A stretch of 64,000 nucleotides of DNA from Iodidimonas nitroreducens (lineage in GTDB: Bacteria; Pseudomonadota; Alphaproteobacteria; Sphingomonadales; Rhodothalassiaceae): positions 1 through 64,000 of the forward strand of contig BAYV01000012.1 of the NCBI GenBank assembly GCA_000710935.1, given 5' to 3'. The notes below the pieces were generated by a model that saw only the letters and a list, made by a program, of their open reading frames with translations, was not told where the DNA came from and searched no databases. Within the stretch, counting starts at the first letter, position 1, and the number at the start of each line of letters is the position of its first letter. Positions 58,588 through 64,000 of the stretch are shown piece after piece. Position numbers and translations under genes: made by a program.

Positions 58588-59292
58588 ATGGCTCAGAAAC
58601 GATATGAAAGCGCCGCCGAGGCCCTTGATGGCCTGTTATTTGACGGCATGACCATCATGGCGGGCGGCTTTGGCCTCTGTGGCATTCCGGAAAATCTGAT
58701 CCTCGCCATTCGCGAACATGGCACCAAAGATCTCACCGTCATTTCCAATAATTGCGGAATCGATGATTTTGGTCTGGGCATCTTGCTCGCCACTCGACAG
58801 ATCAAAAAAATGATCAGTTCCTATGTTGGGGAAAATAAGGAGTTTGAGCGCCAATATCTGAACAAGGAACTGGAGCTGGAATTCAACCCGCAAGGCACTT
58901 TGGCCGAACGCATCCGCGCGGGCGGCGCGGGCATCCCCGGTTTCTATACCAAAACCGGGCTTGGCACCCTTGTGGCCGAAGGCAAGGAACACAAGGATTT
59001 CAACGGCGAAACCTATATCCTTGAAACCGGGCTTGTAGCCGATCTTTCGCTGATCAAGGCATGGAAGGCGGATGAACAGGGCAATCTCATCTATCGAAAA
59101 ACAGCGCGCAATTTCAATCCGATGATGGCGATGGCCGGCAAAACCACCATTGCCGATGTGGAAGACATTCTGGCCCCCGGGGCGCTTTCCGCCGATCAGA
59201 TTCACACGCCGGGCATTTTTGTGCAAAGGCTGGTCAAAGGCCAGTTTGAAAAGCGGATCGAGCAGCGCACCACCCGCCCCCGCGCCGCCTGA
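58588..59292 (+). CDS. scoA: 3-oxoacid CoA-transferase subunit A
   Basis: The 234-residue protein has MTIMAGGFGLCGIPENLI (CoA-binding GGFG.CG.P), LTVISNNCGIDDFGLG and GTLVAEGKEHKDFNGETYILE. With subunit B it transfers CoA from succinyl-CoA to acetoacetate in ketone-body use. It is divergent from the RNA methyltransferase gene and followed by subunit B after 51 bp. Confidence 0.95.
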   Translation: MAQKRYESAAEALDGLLFDGMTIMAGGFGLCGIPENLILAIREHGTKDLTVISNNCGIDDFGLGILLATRQIKKMISSYVGENKEFERQYLNKELELEFNPQGTLAERIRAGGAGIPGFYTKTGLGTLVAEGKEHKDFNGETYILETGLVADLSLIKAWKADEQGNLIYRKTARNFNPMMAMAGKTTIADVEDILAPGALSADQIHTPGIFVQRLVKGQFEKRIEQRTTRPRAA

Positions 59293-59343
59293 TCAGGCGG
59301 CCATCCACGATGCCCAAACTATTCAAATATTTGGAGAGCTGAT

Positions 59344-59991
59344 ATGCCCTGGACCCGCGAACAAATGGCCGAACGGGCCGCCCAAGAACTGGAAGATGGA
59401 TTTTATGTCAATCTGGGCATCGGAATCCCCACTTTGGTCGCCAATTATATCCCCGAAGGCTATGATGTGACCCTGCAATCGGAAAATGGCATGCTGGGCA
59501 TGGGGCCTTTTCCTTTTGAGGGCGAAGAAGATGCCGATCTGATCAATGCCGGCAAGCAAACCATCACCGAGCTTGATCGCACCAGCTATTTCGATAGCGC
59601 CACCAGCTTTGCCATGATCCGGGGCGGGCATATCGATCTTTCGATTCTGGGGGCCATGCAGGTTTCAAAAACCGGCGATCTGGCCAATTGGATGATTCCC
59701 GGAAAAATGGTCAAGGGCATGGGCGGGGCCATGGATCTGGTGGCCGGGGTGAAACGGGTGGTGGTGATCATGGATCACACCGCCAAGGATGGCACCCCCA
59801 AAATCCTCGATCAATGCGATCTGCCCCTCACCGGGGTGGCCTGTGTTGATCGCATCATCACCGGCCTTGGGGTTTTCGATATTACCGAAAACGGGCTGGT
59901 GCTGGCTGAACTCGCCCCGGATGTCACCATCGATGAGGTGCGCGCCCAAACCGAGGCGGATTTCAGGCTGGCCGATCATCTGGCTGCCTAA
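59344..59991 (+). CDS. scoB: 3-oxoacid CoA-transferase subunit B
   Basis: The 215-residue protein has [19 protein letters not shown], the catalytic Glu in [13 protein letters not shown], and [30 protein letters not shown] precedes the ATG. It forms the active heteromer with subunit A; the Glu accepts CoA as a thioester. The gene is followed by a hairpin terminator. Confidence 0.95.
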   Translation: MPWTREQMAERAAQELEDGFYVNLGIGIPTLVANYIPEGYDVTLQSENGMLGMGPFPFEGEEDADLINAGKQTITELDRTSYFDSATSFAMIRGGHIDLSILGAMQVSKTGDLANWMIPGKMVKGMGGAMDLVAGVKRVVVIMDHTAKDGTPKILDQCDLPLTGVACVDRIITGLGVFDITENGLVLAELAPDVTIDEVRAQTEADFRLADHLAA

Positions 59992-60022
59992 AATCAAAGA
60001 CTGAGATCAAGAGCTGAAAATG

Positions 60023-60052
60023 CGCCGCCTGGCCCCCAAAGGCCAAGCGGCG
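60023..60052. terminator. hairpin between scoB and the FKBP gene
   Basis: CGCCGC-TGGCC and GGCCA-GCGGCG form a strong stem (one mismatch) with a six-base loop between convergent genes. Read on the minus strand it is followed by CATTTT, so it is a reasonable terminator for the FKBP gene. Confidence 0.6.
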
Positions 60053-60102
60053 ATCATCAAAAGGCGGACCAAAGACCTTATCAGGCCAAAGCTGAAACAG
60101 GA

Positions 60103-60690
60103 TCAGCCTTTGTCTTTGACATCGAGCAATTCAAGGGTGAACACCAGCGTTGAATTCGGCGGAATCCGTTCCCCCGCACCGCTGGCGCCATAGGCCAGAT
60201 CCGATGGAATGGCAATTTCCCATTTATCGCCCACATCCATCATCGGCAGGATTTCAACCCAACCCCGGATCAACCGGTCGCTTGGGAAGGTAGCCGGGGC
60301 ACCGCGCTGATAAGAGCTATCAAACACCGAGCCATCGATCAGCTTGCCTTCATAATGAACCGTGACGATATCGCCCGATACGGGGCTTGGGCCATCACCA
60401 TCCTCTAAAACTTTATAAAGCACGCCGCTGGGGCTTTGGCTGACCGCTTCGCCCTTCGCATAATCTTCCAGAAAGGCGATCTGGCTTTGACGCCATTCAG
60501 CCATGGTTTTTTGCAGGGTTTCAAGGGAGGGGGCCGTCTGATCGCCAGTCATATCGGTTTCGGCGGCATCCGTTGTCTGTTCATTCACGTTTTGGGTACT
60601 TTCTTCATCACCTTGCCCGCAGGCAGCCAGAGAAAAAACCGCCAGAAGCGCCAATCCCGGCAACATGTGGCGGCGGGACAATCCTGTCAT
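60103..60690 (-). CDS. FKBP-type peptidyl-prolyl isomerase, lipoprotein
   Basis: The 195-residue protein has a lipoprotein signal (LLAVFSLAAC, lipobox LAAC with Cys at about residue 24) and an FKBP domain from about residue 95 (GDIVTVHYEGKLIDGSVFDSS, LIRGWVEILPMMDVGDKWEIAIPSDLAYG, IPPNSTLVFTLELL). It catalyses Xaa-Pro isomerisation of exported proteins, anchored to the outer or inner membrane from the periplasm. An acidic linker follows the Cys. GAGGATG precedes the start. Confidence 0.92.
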   Translation of the reverse strand: MTGLSRRHMLPGLALLAVFSLAACGQGDEESTQNVNEQTTDAAETDMTGDQTAPSLETLQKTMAEWRQSQIAFLEDYAKGEAVSQSPSGVLYKVLEDGDGPSPVSGDIVTVHYEGKLIDGSVFDSSYQRGAPATFPSDRLIRGWVEILPMMDVGDKWEIAIPSDLAYGASGAGERIPPNSTLVFTLELLDVKDKG

Positions 60691-60841
60691 ATCACTTCAT
60701 CCTCATTCACAAAAAACCAGCTCTATCAGCCCATGTCATGGCATTAAGACGATAATCGGGCAAGACCCTAAAGCATTGTATGAAACCCGGCTTCATCTTA
60801 TTGTACAGGCGTGTTGCTGCCATCTGGATGGGCGCGGGGCC

Positions 60842-63800
60842 ATGGTCGATCCTTTATCAACGATGGGGCCGTGCCCCATTTTAGAGCAGAAATTAAACCT
60901 TGCCGCAGAAAAGCTGCGTTATGGCAGCTTCATTCATGCGTCTTTGGCCCTGATCATTGCGATCTGTTTTTATCGCTGGGGGCTGCCATCTTCGGCGCAT
61001 TTTCCCCTCATCATCTGGACCATCACCCTCATCAGCTGTGCCATGATGCGCGCTGCTGCCTGTTTTTGGTATATCAAGGCGAGGCCCGGCATTAAAATCG
61101 GGCGGCGGCTCCATATCGCCACCGGGCTTTTGGTGGGGCTTTCATGGGGGGCTTTGCCGATCTTGTTTTTCGATGTGGCAAGCCTTGAACAGCTTGTGCT
61201 GATCAGCTTTGCCATTGGCGGCATATCCATGGGATCGCTCGTTATTTCAGGCTATTATATCCCATCCTTTTATGCCGTTTTCCTGCCCGCCATGACCCCC
61301 CTCATCGGGCTTTATCTGTTATCCGGCCAACCCATGCTGGGCACCATGGGGCTGATGCTGGGCATCTTCTGGGCGGTGATTGCCTTTTTAGGCACAGCCT
61401 TTTCCCGGACCATTGATCAGATGCTCCATGCCAAGGCCAATCAGACCGATCTTTTGGAACGCCTGCAAAAAAACAGCGATATTCTGAAGGCGGCGCTCAA
61501 TGCCGGCTATGATGATTTCATCATGTTTGATCCCGATGATCGGTTGATAATCTGGAACCAAAGCTTTGCCAGCCGGGCGGAACCCGTAATCGGGCCGCTT
61601 GAAACCGGCCTCAGCTTTCACAGTATCATCAAACGCGCCGCCCGCCGCCATGCCACCCATGATCCCTATGGCAATGAAAACAGCTGGTATGCCGAACGCA
61701 TGAAACGCCATGAACAACTGGGCAAGCCTTTTGAAATCGCCTTGGCGGGCATGTGGCTGCTGGTTTTGGAAGTGCGCACCCACACCGGCCATCTGGTGGT
61801 AACCCATACCGATATCACCGATCTGAAAATGCGCGAGGCCCAATTGCGCGATCAGGAAGCCGCCAGATCGGGGATCATGCACGCCGCCCTTGATGGCATT
61901 ATCACCATCGATGAAGGCGGACGGGTGATCGATTATAATCATGCTGCATCGACCATTTTTGGCTGGGAACCTCTTGAGATCATTGGTCGCCCGGTTTTTG
62001 AAAAGCTGGTGCCCCCAAAAGCCCGGGCCGCTTTCGCGCAGGAATTGGCCAGCATCACCGACCACACCCCCAGCCGCTATATCGGCCAGCGCATAGAATT
62101 GACGGCCCAACGCCACGATGGCACCCCCTTTCCCGCTGAATTGAGCCTTGTTTCGGTCAAAACCGCCCGGGGCGCCCTTCTCACCGGCTTTATCCGCGAT
62201 ATTTCCGATCGCCTGGAAAGCGAAGATCGCCTGCGCACCGCCCGCGATGAAGCCGAAGCCGCCAATCGAGCGAAATCGGATTTTCTTGCCGCCATCAGCC
62301 ATGAAATCCGCACGCCGATGAATGGGGTTTTAGGGGCGCTCGATCTTTTGCTCGATACCCGCCTGATCAAAGATCGCGAAACGCTGACGCCCGCCCAGAC
62401 GAGGCTCGCCAGCATCGCCCGGGATGCCAGCGAATCCCTGCGTGGCCTGCTTGATGATCTGCTCGATTATTCCCGCCTTGAACAAGGGCAGCTCGATCTG
62501 AAGCCAGCCGATTTCTGCCCCATCGCCATCGCCCGATCCTGTTGCGATGCTTATGCCTTGCAATGCGAAACACAGGGCGTGCCCATCACGCTTTCTATCG
62601 ATGAGCGGGTGCCAACAGTGCTGCGCGGCGATAGCGCCCGCCTGCGCCAGATTTTGATGAACCTTTTGAGCAATGCTTTGAAATTCACCACCCATGGCCA
62701 CATCGACATGCATCTGGAAAAACGGGCGGGCAGTGCGGATTTTCATGTGATTCGCTTTGGGGTAAAGGATAGCGGGATCGGTATCCCCGATGCCTTTCGG
62801 GCGCATATCTTTTCCCGCTTCAGCCAGATGGACCCGGCCAATGCGCGGCTTCATGGCGGCTCGGGGCTGGGATTGGCCATCGTGCGCGATCTGGCGGCCT
62901 TGATGGGGGGTCTGGTGGATTATGAAAGCACGCCCGGAAAGGGCAGCTATTTCTGGTGCGATCTGCCCTTTCTGGCACCCGATCCCGCGCCGCAATCCGA
63001 TGAAACCAGCCCCAAAGCCACCCCTCCACCTTTTGCCAGAACGCTGGATACCGCCGGGCCCGATCTGCTGGCGGGGGCCCGGCTTTTAGTGGTGGATGAT
63101 AGCGAGACCAATCGGCTGGTAGCATCCGAAACCTTAAGGCGTGCGGGTGCCGTTGTCATGGAGGCCGAAAGCGGCCCTGATGCCATCGAGATCATCAAAA
63201 CCACCGCCATCGATCTGATCATCATGGATATTTCCATGCCGCAAATGGATGGCATCGAAACCATGCAGCGTATCCGGCAGCTGAATGGCCCCAAAAAACC
63301 GATCATCGCCCTGACTGCACAGGCGGGCACAGATGCCCGGGCGCATTTTGAAACTCTGGGCTTTGATGGATTTTTATCCAAACCCTTTCACCGCGAGATT
63401 TTTCTTCAGATGGTGCATCGGCTGTTGGGGGATCATCAGCGCTTCCTATCCGATCAGCCCATCGATGATGCGGCCACTGCCGAAGAAGACATGCCGAACA
63501 ACACCGCGCTCGATCTTGAAACACTGAAAATCCTGGCCGCAGACATCGGCCCGGCGCGGGTCAATCCGTTGATCACAACCTTCATCGATGAGGCGGAAAA
63601 TCGCCGAAGAACTATCAAACAGGCCCGGAAATCCGATGATCCGGGGCGCATTTCATTGCAGGCCCATGCGCTGAAAAGCGCCGCCGCAAATTTTGGCGCG
63701 CTTGCCCTTTCGGCGGCGGCCGCCCGGCTTGAAGCACAGGCCGCACATCAGGATCACGCAGCCCTTGATGAAGCGATCCAAGCGCTGGACACAGCCCTTG

Positions 63801-63850
63801 AGCAGGGTGTGAGGCTTTTGCACGCTTATGTGCAAAGGCCTGATAACTAA
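60842..63850 (+). CDS. hybrid sensor histidine kinase with MASE-like membrane domain, PAS, REC and HPt
   Basis: The 1,002-residue protein has about six membrane helices in residues 30-200, a PAS region (about 370-480, GIMHAALDGIITIDEGGRVIDYN), a HisKA box with phospho-acceptor His487 (AISHEIRTPMNG), an HATPase (LMNLLSNALKF, SGLGLAIVRDL), a receiver domain with Asp796 (DLIIMDISMPQMDG) and a C-terminal HPt with His942 (QAHALKSAAANFG). All phosphorelay residues are present, so it can run His-Asp-His internally. Start at ATG 60842; 60863 is possible. Output regulator unknown. Confidence 0.9.
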   Translation: MVDPLSTMGPCPILEQKLNLAAEKLRYGSFIHASLALIIAICFYRWGLPSSAHFPLIIWTITLISCAMMRAAACFWYIKARPGIKIGRRLHIATGLLVGLSWGALPILFFDVASLEQLVLISFAIGGISMGSLVISGYYIPSFYAVFLPAMTPLIGLYLLSGQPMLGTMGLMLGIFWAVIAFLGTAFSRTIDQMLHAKANQTDLLERLQKNSDILKAALNAGYDDFIMFDPDDRLIIWNQSFASRAEPVIGPLETGLSFHSIIKRAARRHATHDPYGNENSWYAERMKRHEQLGKPFEIALAGMWLLVLEVRTHTGHLVVTHTDITDLKMREAQLRDQEAARSGIMHAALDGIITIDEGGRVIDYNHAASTIFGWEPLEIIGRPVFEKLVPPKARAAFAQELASITDHTPSRYIGQRIELTAQRHDGTPFPAELSLVSVKTARGALLTGFIRDISDRLESEDRLRTARDEAEAANRAKSDFLAAISHEIRTPMNGVLGALDLLLDTRLIKDRETLTPAQTRLASIARDASESLRGLLDDLLDYSRLEQGQLDLKPADFCPIAIARSCCDAYALQCETQGVPITLSIDERVPTVLRGDSARLRQILMNLLSNALKFTTHGHIDMHLEKRAGSADFHVIRFGVKDSGIGIPDAFRAHIFSRFSQMDPANARLHGGSGLGLAIVRDLAALMGGLVDYESTPGKGSYFWCDLPFLAPDPAPQSDETSPKATPPPFARTLDTAGPDLLAGARLLVVDDSETNRLVASETLRRAGAVVMEAESGPDAIEIIKTTAIDLIIMDISMPQMDGIETMQRIRQLNGPKKPIIALTAQAGTDARAHFETLGFDGFLSKPFHREIFLQMVHRLLGDHQRFLSDQPIDDAATAEEDMPNNTALDLETLKILAADIGPARVNPLITTFIDEAENRRRTIKQARKSDDPGRISLQAHALKSAAANFGALALSAAAARLEAQAAHQDHAALDEAIQALDTALEQGVRLLHAYVQRPDN

Positions 63851-63857
63851 AAAGACT

Positions 63858-64000
63858 TCAGGGTTTTTCCTGAGCCAGATGCTGTTCCCAATCAAAAGCG
63901 GTTTTGATGATCTGATCCAGATCATCATATCGAGGCACCCAGCCAAGCTGCTGGCGCAAAGCGGAGGCATCGGAAATCAGCGCCGGCGGATCGCCCGGAC
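63858..64000 (-). CDS. galE: UDP-glucose 4-epimerase, C-terminal end (5' part beyond window)
   Basis: The minus-strand frame PGDPPALISDASALRQQLGWVPRYDDLDQII then KTAFDWEQHLAQ is the C-terminal signature of GalE (RPGDP..L.AD...A...LGW.P.Y.DL). It interconverts UDP-glucose and UDP-galactose. It converges on the kinase gene with only seven bases between the stops. The N-terminal NAD domain is outside the window. Confidence 0.88.
   Translation of the reverse strand, partial: PGDPPALISDASALRQQLGWVPRYDDLDQIIKTAFDWEQHLAQEKP

Overview
The window is a piece of an alphaproteobacterial chromosome. The order murA, DUF2948, hisG (short form), hisD, UPF0262, LMW-phosphatase, infA, maf, RNase G/E, yacG is a classic alphaproteobacterial cluster. 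An IalB-family protein, a FlaEY-like protein and a TAXI-type binding protein point the same way. I cannot fix the genus from sequence alone.

Layout. Positions 1-267 hold the 3' end of malate synthase G. Positions 412-2152 hold a compact three-gene operon of unknown function (TIGR04255 family plus two small partners). A complete-looking temperate siphovirus prophage runs from 2356 to 37536. It is bounded by a perfect 70-bp direct repeat whose right copy overlaps the 3' end of tRNA-Phe(GAA); copy-to-copy distance is 35,111 bp. Host genes resume after the tRNA: the cell-wall/histidine/infA/RNase cluster (37.7-45.9 kb), then TAXI protein, a FlaEY-like protein, YggT-DUF167-folD-marC, an outer-membrane beta-barrel, argG, a VOC-fold protein, rlmN, an IalB-like protein, an RNA methyltransferase, scoA-scoB, an FKBP lipoprotein, a large hybrid histidine kinase and the 3' end of galE.

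Prophage organisation. Almost everything from 2.5 to 33.4 kb is on the minus strand. Early genes (CII-like, a small protein, a 36-residue membrane peptide, cupin, MT-A70 methylase, Toprim primase, GapR-like protein, SF3 helicase) are linked by 1-4 bp overlaps. An iteron-like array follows, then packaging (TerS, TerL), portal, a fused prohead protease-major capsid protein, tail genes with a 1,098-residue tape measure, a glycine-rich/propeller adhesin, lysis genes (endolysin, holin) and a D12 adenine methylase beside attL. A divergent Cro-like/CI pair sits at 33.2-34.1 kb. The xis-int operon on the plus strand ends at attR. Matching operator-like TGTGCGA sites lie in the CI/Cro intergenic region and ahead of the xis-int operon, so one repressor probably controls both.

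Most notable points: (i) the TIGR04255 operon beside attL has a decayed second copy inside the prophage immunity region, cut off by an IS1595-type transposase remnant; (ii) nine 9-bp iteron-like repeats in a 3 direct + 3 inverted + 3 direct arrangement between the replication and packaging genes; (iii) intrinsic terminators between the capsid and cement genes and inside a small membrane-protein gene; (iv) tiny membrane-peptide genes that a length cut-off would miss.
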